DNA of 64,000 bases from Ruminococcaceae bacterium FB2012 (GTDB lineage: Bacteria; Bacillota; Clostridia; Oscillospirales; Ruminococcaceae), in contig FMXS01000008.1 in the NCBI GenBank assembly GCA_900104495.1, forward strand, positions 62,001 to 126,000, given 5' to 3'. Positions 1 through 8,361 of this stretch are shown piece by piece. Numbering within the stretch: the stretch's first letter is position 1; each line of letters opens with the position of its first letter. A program made the translations under genes and the position numbers. The notes beneath the pieces were generated by a model. It saw nothing but the letters and a program-made list of their open reading frames with translations. It ran no database searches and was not told where the DNA came from.

Positions 1-143
1 CTGCGCCCGCACTCCAGCTGGGAGATGCAGCTCTGCGTGACGCCCAGGGCCTTAGCAGCCGTGAGCTGGCTCATTTTGCAGCCGCGACGGAGCTGTTTCA
101 GCCTGCGGCCGATCTCAATATCCTTTTCGGGACCTATCTTCAC
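1..143 (-). CDS. Xre-family HTH DNA-binding protein, N-terminal fragment
   Basis: Forty-seven codons are visible before the gene leaves the left edge. The reading frame gives a basic helix followed by a classic Cro/C1 helix-turn-helix: KQLRRGCKMSQLTAAKALGV and then TQSCISQLECGR, matching the HTH_3 pattern of turn-glycine plus SxxSxxExG-like recognition helix. The start is taken as GTG at 143, about nine bases after a GGGGG tract; ATT or a more distal start cannot be excluded. It is transcribed leftward from a near-consensus promoter at 202-230, so it is divergent from the phosphatase gene. It is probably a small transcriptional repressor; the target is unknown because the rest lies outside the window. 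Confidence 0.75.
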   Translation of the reverse strand, partial: MKIGPEKDIEIGRRLKQLRRGCKMSQLTAAKALGVTQSCISQLECGR

Positions 144-201
144 AATGTCACACCCCCGACAGAATAATGCGGAACGCTTTCCAATATATAACATCTAATT
201 T

Positions 202-230
202 ATTATACCACAAGATTTTAGAATTGTAAA
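202..230 (-). promoter_or_regulatory. sigma-A promoter for the leftward HTH gene
   Basis: On the minus strand, TTTACA (225-230) and TATAAT (202-207) are separated by exactly 17 bp. It points at the HTH gene starting at 143. No comparably good promoter is visible for the rightward gene at 353 in the 144-352 interval. Confidence 0.65.
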
Positions 231-352
231 GTGTTATTAATACACATATTTCATCAAATATTATACGGATGCTATTATGATATTTGACGAAGGCAAAAAA
301 CGGCGGCGGCAAGCCCGCAAATGCCGTAAAATCTATACCGAAGGAGTATACT

Positions 353-988
353 ATGAAAGGCTACAGGATACGGCTCATACGCCACGGGATGACCGAGGCG
401 AACACCGAAGGAAGATACATAGGCGTCACCGACACGCCCCTCAGCGCCGAAGGCATAAAACAGCTCTATGACAAGACCGGCAGGCTGGATTACGGCAGCG
501 TGCAGAAGGTCTATGTCTCGCCGCTGAAGCGCTGCAAACAGACTGCCGACATCCTCTATCACGACGCTTTTACCGTGGAGCTGGGCCTGCTGGCGGAAAT
601 GGACTTCGGGGACTTTGAGAACAAGACCGCCGATGAGCTGAAAAACGACCCCGCCTATGCCAAGTGGCTGGAGGGCGGCCTGGACAATCCTCCGCCTCAC
701 GGGGAATCCGCCCGGGATGTGGTGAACCGCTGCTACGAAGCGCTGAACATCATCATCTCGGATATGATGTACGAGGGCTTCACCGATGCGGCGATAGTCA
801 CCCACAGCGGCATCATCATGGATATGCTGATGTGCTTCGGCGTGCCGAAGCTCTCTCCGGCGGAATACCGCTGCGAGTTCGGCGAGGGCTTTGTAATAAG
901 CATCACCGCCGCCATGTGGCAGCGCTCGGGAGCCTTTGAGCTTCTCGGAGCCTTTCCCCCGGAGGAAACAGAAGAAGCGGAGGATTGA
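353..988 (+). CDS. Histidine phosphatase superfamily protein (phosphoglycerate-mutase-like)
   Basis: A 211-residue protein with the branch-1 histidine phosphatase signature at its very N-terminus (LIRHGMTEAN, catalytic His in RHG), an ERG-like acidic helix region after LAEMDFGDFENKTADEL, and the second catalytic His in VTHSGIIMDML. The family removes phosphate from small metabolites (sugar phosphates, cobalamin precursors such as alpha-ribazole phosphate) or proteins; substrate cannot be read from sequence. The start at 353 is chosen over an upstream in-frame ATG at 284 because GAAGGAG lies seven bases before it and the RHG motif normally falls within the first 15 residues. The next gene follows after 34 bp, suggesting an operon with the membrane protein and rluA-type gene. 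Confidence 0.85.
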   Translation: MKGYRIRLIRHGMTEANTEGRYIGVTDTPLSAEGIKQLYDKTGRLDYGSVQKVYVSPLKRCKQTADILYHDAFTVELGLLAEMDFGDFENKTADELKNDPAYAKWLEGGLDNPPPHGESARDVVNRCYEALNIIISDMMYEGFTDAAIVTHSGIIMDMLMCFGVPKLSPAEYRCEFGEGFVISITAAMWQRSGAFELLGAFPPEETEEAED

Positions 989-1022
989 ACTCCCCCGGCA
1001 GTTCAGAAAAAGGAGTACCGTT

Positions 1023-1859
1023 ATGCTTTCCAACAAACAGCTGAAAGCCAAAGCAATGAAAAGGCTCGGAGGCCACTGGGGCACCGGCATCGCGCTGACC
1101 GTGTTCAAGATGTCGTTCCTGCTGGCATGGATGGTCTTTGAGATACTGCTGTATCTTTTCTTCGACCACCTGGGCATCGAATACAATTTCTATCCCGCTT
1201 ATCTTTTCGGCACCCATTTCGGCAGGTTCATGACGCTGGTGCGGGTGCTGATGCTGCTGTTCGTTGTCAACCCGGAGAGATATATCCTCGACCGCATATA
1301 CGTCGATATGTATTCCGGCAGGAACTTCCTTGAGACCCGCCGCTATATCCAGTACAACTCCCGGACGGTACACCCGAGAGCCACCTTCTCCGTGATGCTG
1401 CCCATGATGCTTCGGCTGATAGTCCTTTCACCCGTGTTCCTGAGCATCTACGGCATCTGGTACTGGGGCTTCTCCCAGAAGGATAAGGCTCTTACCACCA
1501 TGGGACTGTTCGTGTTCATGATCTCCATAGGCTTCACCATAGTCTGGACGGGCGTGTTCATACATTACTGTATCTCAATCTCCCTGGCGAAGTATATCAT
1601 GCTTCTTAACCCCCGGGCCAGCGTCTTTGACGCCTGCGACCTTTCCTCAAAAATAATGGACGGCAAGCACGGACGGTATATGTCCTTCCTGCTGTCATTT
1701 GCGAAATACCTTCCGCTTATCCTGCTGTTCTATCCGATGTTCATACTGGAGCCCTACTTCAAGATGTGCTGGTGTTCCTTCGCGGAGGAGCTTATGGGGA
1801 GCTACTGGCTGGACAAATATCCCGCGATGATACAGCGCTGGAACAAATATGCAAAGTGA
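1023..1859 (+). CDS. Multi-pass membrane protein, DUF975-like
   Basis: A 278-residue protein with about five or six hydrophobic segments (around residues 20-40, 60-85, 125-150, 160-190, 225-245). The N-terminus (NKQLKAKAMKRLGGHWGTGI followed by a long hydrophobic helix) resembles the amphipathic start of the DUF975 integral-membrane family of Firmicutes, whose function is unknown. An AAGGAG site precedes the ATG at 1023. Its stop overlaps the start of the downstream pseudouridine synthase by 11 bp, so the two are translationally coupled. No enzymatic motif was seen. Confidence 0.7.
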   Translation: MLSNKQLKAKAMKRLGGHWGTGIALTVFKMSFLLAWMVFEILLYLFFDHLGIEYNFYPAYLFGTHFGRFMTLVRVLMLLFVVNPERYILDRIYVDMYSGRNFLETRRYIQYNSRTVHPRATFSVMLPMMLRLIVLSPVFLSIYGIWYWGFSQKDKALTTMGLFVFMISIGFTIVWTGVFIHYCISISLAKYIMLLNPRASVFDACDLSSKIMDGKHGRYMSFLLSFAKYLPLILLFYPMFILEPYFKMCWCSFAEELMGSYWLDKYPAMIQRWNKYAK

Positions 1860-2688
1860 GCTTATCATAACCCCCTCCGAGGACGGTCTGACCCTCGGGG
1901 CGGTGCTGAAGCGCCGGGGCTTCTCCCGACGGCTGACAGTCAGACTGAAACATACCGAAGGGGGCATCACCCGGGGCGGGACGCTGCTGAGAACGGTGGA
2001 CAAGGTCTCCGCCGGCGACAGGGTCCTGCTTTTCTGTAAGGAGGAAAGCCGCCTGGAGCCCTCGTCGGGGCTGACGGTGCCGATACTCTACGAGGACGGT
2101 TCGGCGGTGGTGTTTGACAAGCCTCCGGGAATGACCGTCCACCCGTCGATGAAGCATCACGGGGATACTTTGGGGAATTATTTTTCGGCACTGTACCCGC
2201 AGCTGGTATTCCGTCCGGTGAGCCGATTGGACCGGGACACCTCCGGGTGCGTTATCATCGCAAAGACGCAGTTCGCGGCGGCGGCGCTTCAAAGAAATTT
2301 CGGCAAGGAATATCTTGCGCTCTGCTGCGGGCATCCGGAGGGGAACATCATTGAGGCGCCGATAGCCCGTGAGGAAGGCTCGCTGATAAAGCGGTGCGTC
2401 CGGGCGGACGGAAAGCCGGCGGTGACAGAATTTGAGGTCATAGCGTCCTCGGAGAAGTATTCTCTTTGCCGGGTGATGCCTCTCACGGGCCGAACGCATC
2501 AGATAAGGGTACATTTTGCCTACATTGGCTGTCCGCTGGCCGGAGACGGCCTTTACGGCGGCAGTATGGAAGACATGAGCCGGCAGGCGCTTCACTGCGC
2601 GAAGGTGAGCTTTGAGACGCCCTCCGGCGGGAAAGTGACGGTGATTTCTCCGGAGCCGGAGTTTGTGAGGTTAGCAGAAAAGCTGTAA
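1849..2688 (+). CDS. RluA-family RNA pseudouridine synthase
   Basis: A 279-residue protein that isomerises uridine to pseudouridine in rRNA or tRNA. The catalytic block SRLDRDTSGCVII contains the essential Asp of the RluA/RsuA superfamily, preceded by the KPPGMTVHPS segment and followed near the C-terminus by LTGRTHQIRVHF, the typical RNA-binding and catalytic-fold motif. An N-terminal S4-like region (residues about 1-65, RRGFSRRLTV and GDRVLL) is present. It overlaps the upstream membrane-protein gene. The 3' end is notable: the final AAG CTG TAA matches the AAAGCTGTAAAC border of the repeat element that begins here, so the stop codon may come from the repeat. Which site it modifies (RluB/C/D type) is not determinable. 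Confidence 0.9.
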   Translation: MQSELIITPSEDGLTLGAVLKRRGFSRRLTVRLKHTEGGITRGGTLLRTVDKVSAGDRVLLFCKEESRLEPSSGLTVPILYEDGSAVVFDKPPGMTVHPSMKHHGDTLGNYFSALYPQLVFRPVSRLDRDTSGCVIIAKTQFAAAALQRNFGKEYLALCCGHPEGNIIEAPIAREEGSLIKRCVRADGKPAVTEFEVIASSEKYSLCRVMPLTGRTHQIRVHFAYIGCPLAGDGLYGGSMEDMSRQALHCAKVSFETPSGGKVTVISPEPEFVRLAEKL

Positions 2689-3066
2689 ACCAAACCGCGA
2701 AGCGGCAGGGGCGTGCCCCTGCACCCAACTCCGCCGCAAGCAGTGAAGTGCAGGAAAAAAAGACAGCGAAGCGGCGGGGCTGAACAAAGCTGCAAACCCA
2801 AACGCGAAGCGGCAGGGGCGTGCCCCTGCACCCAACTCCGCCGCAAGCAGCGAAGTGCAGGAAAAAAAGACAGCGAAGCGGCGGGGCTGAACAAAGCTGC
2901 AAACCCAAACGCGAAGCGAGTTCCGCAGTCCAGGGCGCGGTCAGCCCCGACGAGCCAAAGTGGGACGGCATCCAACTCCGCCCCAAACGGTGGAGCGGAA
3001 AGTCAACAAAGGCTCACGCCCCGATTCGGGGGCTTTCCGATCGCCCCCGAACCCCTTCGGATGCAC
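2689..3066 (+). repeat. Composite intergenic repeat, copy 1 (with 107-bp tandem)
   Basis: Begins at the stop codon of the pseudouridine synthase, sense to it. The module CGCGAAGCGG-CAGGGGCGTGCCCC through GCGGGGCTGAACAAAGC is tandemly duplicated with a 107-bp period (CGCGA at 2696, 2803 and 2910). It jumps directly to the distal modules (CCCGACGAGCCAAAG, GATTCGGGGGCTTTCCGATC, GAACCCCTTCGGATGCAC), lacking the central hairpin. No coding frame is conserved between copies. Confidence 0.85.
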
Positions 3067-3192
3067 AGCTTTACCCCTTCGGACATATTTTCCCCGTTGA
3101 GAATATGCGTTTTCGGGCGAATATCAAACTTGCCTGCGAACAATATTTTTGTGAGCCAAAAAGCTGACCGTATAAATTTATTTGTTTCCGCC

Positions 3193-3222
3193 TTGACATA
3201 CTGCCCTTCGGGGTGGTATAAT
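3193..3222 (+). promoter_or_regulatory. sigma-A promoter for the lipoprotein gene
   Basis: TTGACA (3193-3198) and TATAAT (3217-3222), both perfect consensus, 18 bp apart, 55 bp upstream of the lipoprotein start. It lies just outside the repeat element, so this operon has its own strong promoter. Confidence 0.85.
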
Positions 3223-3276
3223 ATATAGGATGTAGTTTGCGGTGTCTGCCGGGTGCAGAGGAAAGGTCTGAGGACA

Positions 3277-4293
3277 ATGGTCAAAAGAATAATCCCCGCC
3301 TTGTGCGCCCTGCTTGTGCTCTGCGGAACGGGATGCTCCGACGGGAACGACAGTTCTTCCTCTTCTTCCCAAGCGGAGGAAAGCCCCGAGAGCGCCGCTG
3401 TTTCATCGGCCGCCGACAGTTCAAAGGCTGAGACTGTCCCCGCAAGGACCGTGGGGGAAAAGCTCAAAGCGGTCTACGACATCATCTCCTCCGGGAGCTA
3501 TACCTTTGAGATCGAGCTTACAGGCACCAATGTGCCGGAAACTATTGAAATAACCCGCATCGTCAGCGGTGAGGACAGCTATCAGCTCCAGCAGGAAAAG
3601 CTGGGGAACCACGGGACAGTCTCCTTCTCCGGGAAGTCCTTTGACTTTGACTACGTCTGCGGGATGTACCGCGAAAACGCCGAGCCTCCCCAGCCGGGGA
3701 TGATCGAGCAGATCGTGAAGGGGAACGTGCCCCGCACCGATGCCGCCGCCGTCAGTCCCGAAAACGGCTGCGACTGCGAACAGTATACCTATACCGGCGA
3801 TACCTTCATCACCGTCATTGACTTCTTCTTTGACAAGTCCGACGGGCATTTAGTGAAGTATACCACCGCCTATTCCGTCGAGGGCCGGGACGATATCATC
3901 GAGACCCGCACCGTCAAAAAACTGGAAAAGGGCGCCGACACTTCGGTGTTCAACGCCTATTTCGCCGATACACTGGTGAACTTCGATACTATGAGCGAGC
4001 CTCAGAGACAGGGCTTCTGCCAGGGGCTCTGCGCCACCTGGGGCGTCACCGCCGACGAGATGTTCCGGCTGGGCGTCAGCTCCGACAGCTTCGGAAAGAT
4101 AGATTACGATACTCTGTTCACTTTGATACACACCTACGGCAAGCACCGCACTCCCGCCGGGGACAGCTCCGTCAGCGGAGACGAAAGCTCCGGCAGTCCG
4201 GATGAAAGCTCGGAAAGTACAGAGGACAGTTCGGAAAGCTCCGACAGTACGGAAAGCGCCGCGGAAAGCTCGGAGGAAAGCTCCGAAGAATAA
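3277..4293 (+). CDS. Ser-rich secreted lipoprotein of unknown function
   Basis: A 338-residue protein. A basic start (MVKRI), a hydrophobic core and a lipobox-like GTGC near residue 20 indicate a lipoprotein anchored outside the membrane, followed by a Ser/Asp/Glu linker (about 20-60). The central domain (about 65-270) is rich in beta-strand-like segments such as YTFEIELTG and ITVIDFFFDKSDGHLVKYTT and recalls LolA/LppX-like or MucB-like folds, but no family is assigned with certainty. The last 45 residues are a low-complexity tail of Ser, Glu and Asp. ATG at 3277 is preferred over GTG at 3253 because it places the signal peptide at the N-terminus and follows GAGGA. Confidence 0.65.
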   Translation: MVKRIIPALCALLVLCGTGCSDGNDSSSSSSQAEESPESAAVSSAADSSKAETVPARTVGEKLKAVYDIISSGSYTFEIELTGTNVPETIEITRIVSGEDSYQLQQEKLGNHGTVSFSGKSFDFDYVCGMYRENAEPPQPGMIEQIVKGNVPRTDAAAVSPENGCDCEQYTYTGDTFITVIDFFFDKSDGHLVKYTTAYSVEGRDDIIETRTVKKLEKGADTSVFNAYFADTLVNFDTMSEPQRQGFCQGLCATWGVTADEMFRLGVSSDSFGKIDYDTLFTLIHTYGKHRTPAGDSSVSGDESSGSPDESSESTEDSSESSDSTESAAESSEESSEE

Positions 4294-4338
4294 CAACGAA
4301 AGCAGGATGCCGCCTTTATGTGCGGCGTGAGATATGAT

Positions 4339-4764
4339 ATGAATATATTAAAGCTGTTGAAACCCAAGGCGGTCATCGACTATGTTTACAGCGACTGCAC
4401 CGTCAGACAGGCTATCGAAAAAATGCGCAACCACGGATTCACCGCTATCCCCGTTATAGACAGGGAGGGCGGCTACGTCAAGGCCATAGCCGAGGGCGAT
4501 TTCCTCTATTTTATGCTGGATAACAATATTTTCGACATACGCGGCCTGGAGCAGTACAGCATCTCGGACATCCCCAGGCGCGTGCGGTCGGAGCCGGTCT
4601 CCGTCACCGCCACGGTGGAGGAGCTGGTGCTTCTGGCGACGAATCAGAACTTCGTCCCCGTCATCGACGACAGGAAGGTGTTCATCGGTATCGTCACCCG
4701 AAGCGATATACTCAATTACTGCCATAGGATGCTGAAAGAGGAACCGGAGGAACAGCACCTATGA
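4339..4764 (+). CDS. Paired CBS-domain protein, CbpB/DarB-like
   Basis: About 141 residues forming a single Bateman module: CBS1 (YSDCTVRQAIEKMRNHGFTA then IPVIDREGGYVKAIAEGDFL) and CBS2 (ETVSVTATVEELVLLATNQN-like, FVPVIDDRKVFIGIVTRSDI). Stand-alone CBS pairs of this length in Firmicutes include CbpB/DarB proteins that bind cyclic di-AMP and control the stringent-response enzyme Rel or pyruvate carboxylase; ligand here is inference. An in-frame ATG at 4318 sits in a GCCGC/GCGGC hairpin, so ATG 4339 is preferred, with GTGAG as a weak Shine-Dalgarno. Its TGA overlaps the ATG of a 36-codon ORF, ATGA. Confidence 0.75.
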   Translation: MNILKLLKPKAVIDYVYSDCTVRQAIEKMRNHGFTAIPVIDREGGYVKAIAEGDFLYFMLDNNIFDIRGLEQYSISDIPRRVRSEPVSVTATVEELVLLATNQNFVPVIDDRKVFIGIVTRSDILNYCHRMLKEEPEEQHL

Positions 4765-4871
4765 AAAAGATGAAAAAGTCCGCGCTGACAGCAAAGGCCT
4801 TCAGCGCTCGCGGAACGGGGCCGAAGCCCGACAGCGTACAAAACACAAACGAAAGGGAGAACAGTCAATGA
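4761..4871 (+). CDS. 36-aa basic ORF coupled on both sides by ATGA overlaps
   Basis: Starts MKKMKKSALT, ends NERENSQ; lysine/arginine-rich with no hydrophobic segment. Its ATG overlaps the stop of the CBS gene (ATGA at 4761-4764) and its own TGA overlaps the ATG of the dacF-like gene (ATGA at 4868-4871). A good GGAGGAAC ribosome binding site lies about eight bases upstream, inside the CBS gene. The precise fit between two genes argues that it is translated, either as a real microprotein or as a coupling leader carrying ribosomes to the carboxypeptidase. No family was recognised. Confidence 0.55.
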   Translation: MKKMKKSALTAKAFSARGTGPKPDSVQNTNERENSQ

Positions 4872-5959
4872 AAAGGAACAAAAGAGGCGGCGCGGCACTT
4901 GTCGCCATACTGATAATGCTGATACTCGTTGCGGCAGGCACCGCCGTGATGATCGTAACAGGCAAGGGAAGGATACGGGAGGCTGAGGACATTCCCGCCG
5001 TGGCTCATATGGACAGCAGTGCGGCCGATTCGGGGCAGGACGTTTCCGGTACCGGCACCGATGTTTCCGCATCGGAACAGCCGGTGGAATCCGAGCCGGA
5101 GCCGGAGGAGGTATACCCCGTTCCGCAGAAGTCCGCAGACTATAAGGATATAGACTACAAGGGCCTTCAGATGTCCGCGAAGCACGCTATGCTCCTGGAC
5201 CTTGATACCAACGAGATCGTTGCCGGCTCGAAGTACGACAGGAAGGTATATCCCGCGTCCCTGACCAAGGTAATGACCCTGCTGGTAGCCGTTGAGAACG
5301 TCAAGGATCCCAAGGCGAAGTACAAGTTCACCGAAAAGGATCTGGCTCCTCTGATCGAGGAAAACGCCTCTATGGCAGGCTTTTCGATAGGCGAGAGCGT
5401 GACCTTCAGCGATCTGCTCTATGCATCCGTACTGAGGAGCGGTGCCGACGGCACCTTGGGACTTGCCAATCTTGTGGCGGGCTCCGAGAAGGAATTCGTC
5501 AAGCTGATGAATCAGAAGGCGCAGGCTATGGGTCTTGAAAACACCCGTTTCACCAACGCCAGCGGTCTCCACGACGACAATCACTACTCCACCTGTCTTG
5601 ATATGGAAAGGATACTTGCCTGCGCGATGCAGAACGAGACCTGCAAGAAGGTCCTCACCACTAAGGAGTACACCACCACCAAGACCAAGAAGTTCCACCC
5701 CGACGGCATCACCCTTTACAGCATCGTTGAGGAAAGGCTTGCGGGCTGGTTCGTCGATCTGGATGCCGACAACAACGCCGACGGCAAGATCATCGGCGGA
5801 AAGACCGGCTTCACCGACGAAGCGGGCTTCTGCATGGAGTACATCTACAAGTACGAAGACAAGATCTATCTGGCAATAACCTGCTTCTCTGCCACTCAGG
5901 AAAGCTCCACCGAAGACTGCATCAAGGTGCTGGAGAACTACGTTCCGAAGAAGAAATAA
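4868..5959 (+). CDS. D-alanyl-D-alanine carboxypeptidase (DacF/PBP5-type, peptidase S11)
   Basis: A 363-residue penicillin-binding protein that trims the terminal D-Ala of peptidoglycan stem peptides outside the membrane. An N-terminal membrane segment (about 9-31) and a Ser/Glu linker (40-85) precede the S11 domain. Catalytic motifs: SLTK (Ser131, Lys134), the SxN-position triad SGA (192-194, Asn replaced by Ala, a variant I believe occurs in clostridial homologues), and KTG (313-315, in GGKTGFTDEAG). The C-terminal anchoring helix of PBP5 is absent; the N-terminal helix probably anchors it. GGGAGA precedes the start, and a strong terminator follows. Confidence 0.9.
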   Translation: MKRNKRGGAALVAILIMLILVAAGTAVMIVTGKGRIREAEDIPAVAHMDSSAADSGQDVSGTGTDVSASEQPVESEPEPEEVYPVPQKSADYKDIDYKGLQMSAKHAMLLDLDTNEIVAGSKYDRKVYPASLTKVMTLLVAVENVKDPKAKYKFTEKDLAPLIEENASMAGFSIGESVTFSDLLYASVLRSGADGTLGLANLVAGSEKEFVKLMNQKAQAMGLENTRFTNASGLHDDNHYSTCLDMERILACAMQNETCKKVLTTKEYTTTKTKKFHPDGITLYSIVEERLAGWFVDLDADNNADGKIIGGKTGFTDEAGFCMEYIYKYEDKIYLAITCFSATQESSTEDCIKVLENYVPKKK

Positions 5960-5974
5960 CGGTATAAAGAATGC

Positions 5975-6002
5975 GCCCCGCTGTTTTCAGCGGGGCTTTT
6001 TT
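5975..6002 (+). terminator. Rho-independent terminator after the carboxypeptidase gene
   Basis: Nine-pair GC stem GCCCCGCTG / CAGCGGGGC with a TTTT loop, followed by six T residues, 15 bp after the stop codon. Confidence 0.9.
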
Positions 6003-6022
6003 GATTTTCTATACTCTGTAAG

Positions 6023-6661
6023 GAAAAGTGCATCCCCGAATTGGGGCTGCACTTTTGAAGGGCTTCGCCGCAAATCAAACTTGCGGTTCGCACTATGTTT
6101 CTTGCGGCGGAGTTGCGCCGTCCGCGCTAGGACCGATCGGAAAGCCCCCGAAACGGGGCGTGCGCCTATGTTATGATTCTGCTCCTACGTTTGGGGCGGG
6201 GAAGAATGCCGTCACGCTTTGGCTCGTCGGGGGACGGAAAGACGCTTGGTCGAAAATTCACGCAAGCGTGAATTTGCTCCCTCGCTGTTTCCTGCGAGTG
6301 CAGGAGGACACCTTTTCCCGGCGCTGAGTATGATTTGTCCACGAAAAAAAGAGTAGGAAAACAGCTTCGTTTCCCTACTCTTTTTTTGTGCAGCGCCGGG
6401 GTCGTCGCTGACGCGCCGAGTGGGACTCTGTCCCGATTTTCCCGAGCTTGACGAGGGAAAATTGTCCCTGCTGGGGCCAGCCCCAGACCCCGCGAGGGCT
6501 CCGCCCCTCGACCCCGCCAGGGCTACCGCGCCCTGGACTGCGGAATGCCGCTTCGCGGTTTGGTTTACCGCTTTGTTCGGCCCCGCCGCTTCGCTATCTT
6601 TTTTTCTGCACTCCGTTGCTTGCGGCGGAGTTGCGCCGTCCGCGCTAGGACCGCCCCTGCC
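6023..6661 (-). repeat. Composite intergenic repeat, copy 2 (full length)
   Basis: Read on the minus strand it starts right after the TAA of the potassium-channel gene and runs through all modules in the standard order: CAGGGGCG, TCCTAGCGCGGACGGCGC, AACTCCGCCGCAAG, GCGGGGCCGAACAAAGC, AACCGCGAAGCGG, CAGTCCAGGGCGCGGTAGCC, the GGCGCTGCAC hairpin with AGAGTAGG stem and T-run, GCACTCGCAGGAAACAGCG, CCCGACGAGCCAAAG, and GGGGGCTTTCCGATCGG. It ends in a near-perfect inverted repeat at 6023-6055 (AAAAGTGCA / TGCACTTTT). No gene is evident in this 640-bp stretch. Confidence 0.85.
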
Positions 6662-7594
6662 TTATTGCTCCGCTATCAGTATGTCGCCTTTCTCAACTTT
6701 TACACTGTCTGCCGCTACTATCGTCAGCTCGCCCCGTATTATCACCAGTACCCGTATGCCGAAGCTCCGGCTGATCTCTCCCGCCGGCAGACCGATGAAT
6801 CCGCTCTTTTCGTCCGCAAGAAGTTCCCTTATGTCCGATACGTCACGGTAGGTCTTGTCGGAGTTTACCTTCTGCTGGTATTGCTCCACAAATCCCGCGC
6901 TGATGATACCCGTCGGCACCGCCACGACTCCCACACCCAGTATCGCCGTGAAAATAGCCATGATCTTGCCCACCACAGTGATAGGGTATATGTCACCGTA
7001 GCCCACGGTCATCAGCGTGGAGATGCTCCACCATATCCCCGAGAAGGCGTTCTCGAACTTGTCCGGCTGGGCGGCGTGCTCCGCCGAGTACATCCCGATG
7101 GACGAGGCCAGCATCAGTATCAGTATAATGAACACCGAGGATATGATCTGATTTTTCTTGTCCTTGAGTACGCCGGTGATGACGTTGAAGCTGTCCAGCT
7201 GAGAGTTGATCTTGAACAGCCGGAAGATCCTCACCACCCGGAGCATCCTGAACACGATGAATCCCGACAGGAAATAGAAGGGGAGAATGGTGAGCAGGTC
7301 GATTATCCCGTCGTAGGAGAAGAAAAACCTTATCCGCGAGGTCACGGGCCCCAGCTTCGGATAGAGCAGGTCGGCGGTCCATATCCGCACGATGTACTCG
7401 ATGCAGAACACCGCCACCGTCGCCACCTCGATGAACTCAAATACCGGCGCGGCGGGCTCCAGCGTCTGAAAGGTGCTGAGGGTCATTGCCAGTATGTTCA
7501 GTATGATGACTGCGGAAATGAACCAGTCAAAGAATCGGCTGGGCAGGTCGCCCTTATAGCCGATAGAGATGATGTCGAACACTCTTTTTTTCAC
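6662..7594 (-). CDS. Voltage-gated-like potassium channel (ion_trans, six-helix)
   Basis: About 310 residues. Hydrophobic segments S1-S4 occupy about 22-125; S4 carries regularly spaced arginines (FRMLRVVRIFRLFK, 115-128), S5 is about 150-168, the pore has the potassium selectivity filter TVGYGD (196-201) and S6 follows (about 207-230). The C-terminal 70 residues (ELLADEKSGFIGLPAGE, then GIRVLVIIRGELTIVAA) look like a small TrkA_C-like regulatory domain. GTG at 7594 is chosen because AAAGGAGGG lies six to seven bases upstream; the TTG at 7624 has no such site. It lies 34 bp downstream of an ABC ATPase gene on the same strand. Composite repeat copy 2 abuts the stop codon. Confidence 0.88.
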   Translation of the reverse strand: MKKRVFDIISIGYKGDLPSRFFDWFISAVIILNILAMTLSTFQTLEPAAPVFEFIEVATVAVFCIEYIVRIWTADLLYPKLGPVTSRIRFFFSYDGIIDLLTILPFYFLSGFIVFRMLRVVRIFRLFKINSQLDSFNVITGVLKDKKNQIISSVFIILILMLASSIGMYSAEHAAQPDKFENAFSGIWWSISTLMTVGYGDIYPITVVGKIMAIFTAILGVGVVAVPTGIISAGFVEQYQQKVNSDKTYRDVSDIRELLADEKSGFIGLPAGEISRSFGIRVLVIIRGELTIVAADSVKVEKGDILIAEQ

Positions 7595-7628
7595 GTCGCG
7601 CCCTCCTTTGGACGATGTTCTCAAAGCG

Positions 7629-8330
7629 CTACCATTCTATCGTCGAAACATCCGCGGGCTCGGGGTTGAGGGTGACGCTGTCCACCTTGCTGTTTTTGAT
7701 GCGGATGATGCGGTCGGCCATAGGCGCTATTGCGGAGTTATGGGTGATGACGATAACGGTCATGCCGTTTTTCCGGCAGGTGTCCTGGAGGAGTTTCAGA
7801 ATGGTCTTGCCGGTGTTATAGTCCAGCGCGCCGGTAGGTTCGTCGCAGAGCAGGAGCTTGGGATTTTTAGCCAGCGCCCTGGCGATAGAAACTCTCTGCT
7901 GTTCGCCTCCCGAAAGCTGGGAAGGGAAGTTATCGGTCCTGTCTGCGAGGCCCACGTCAGCCAGGACTTTCAGCGGGTCTGCGGCGTCCTTGGTGATCTG
8001 GACTGCCAGCTCCACATTTTCCTTGGCGGTAAGGTTTCCGACGAGGTTATAGAACTGGAACACGAAGCCGATGTCATACCGGCGGTAGGCGGTGAGTTCT
8101 CTTCGGGAGAAGGCGGCGACATTCCTGCCGTCCACGATGATCTCTCCCTCGTCGCAGGTATCCATTCCTCCCAGCATATTGAGGATAGTAGTCTTACCCG
8201 CGCCGGAGGCCCCGACGATGACGACGAACTCGCCCTTTTCGATCTCAAAGCTGACGCCGTCGCTGGCGGAGATAGTCACCTCGCCCATTTTATAGCGTTT
8301 ATACACGTTCTTGAATTCAACGAAAGGCAT
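7629..8330 (-). CDS. ABC transporter ATP-binding protein, LolD/MacB type, without its permease
   Basis: A 233-residue ATPase subunit. Walker A is GASGAGKT (40-47), the signature is LSGGEQQR (about 142-149), Walker B is [12 protein letters not shown], and the H-loop is VITHNSAI. The PTGALD wording and short length are typical of the MacB/LolD/FtsE group that pairs with FtsX-like permeases for peptide or lipoprotein export. No permease is adjacent: upstream is repeat copy 3 and then polA, downstream is a potassium channel. Either the partner is elsewhere or it was lost. AGCAGGTGA precedes the ATG. Confidence 0.85.
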   Translation of the reverse strand: MPFVEFKNVYKRYKMGEVTISASDGVSFEIEKGEFVVIVGASGAGKTTILNMLGGMDTCDEGEIIVDGRNVAAFSRRELTAYRRYDIGFVFQFYNLVGNLTAKENVELAVQITKDAADPLKVLADVGLADRTDNFPSQLSGGEQQRVSIARALAKNPKLLLCDEPTGALDYNTGKTILKLLQDTCRKNGMTVIVITHNSAIAPMADRIIRIKNSKVDSVTLNPEPADVSTIEW

Positions 8331-8361
8331 AGTATCACCTGCTGTAGATAGATTTTAACGT

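Noticed and set aside
275..1186. Long minus-strand frame opposite the phosphatase and membrane-protein genes
   Set aside because: It is antisense to two well supported genes, low in recognisable motifs and His/Val-rich as expected of a shadow frame. The same holds for long antisense frames at 29885, 37458 and 56288.
2713..3228. Open frames of 80-220 codons inside the composite repeats (also at 6028, 34276, 39451 and 43670)
   Set aside because: They are Pro/Arg/Ala-rich, occur in several frames and on both strands of the same element, have no ribosome binding sites and change frame between copies. They are a by-product of GC-rich sequence.
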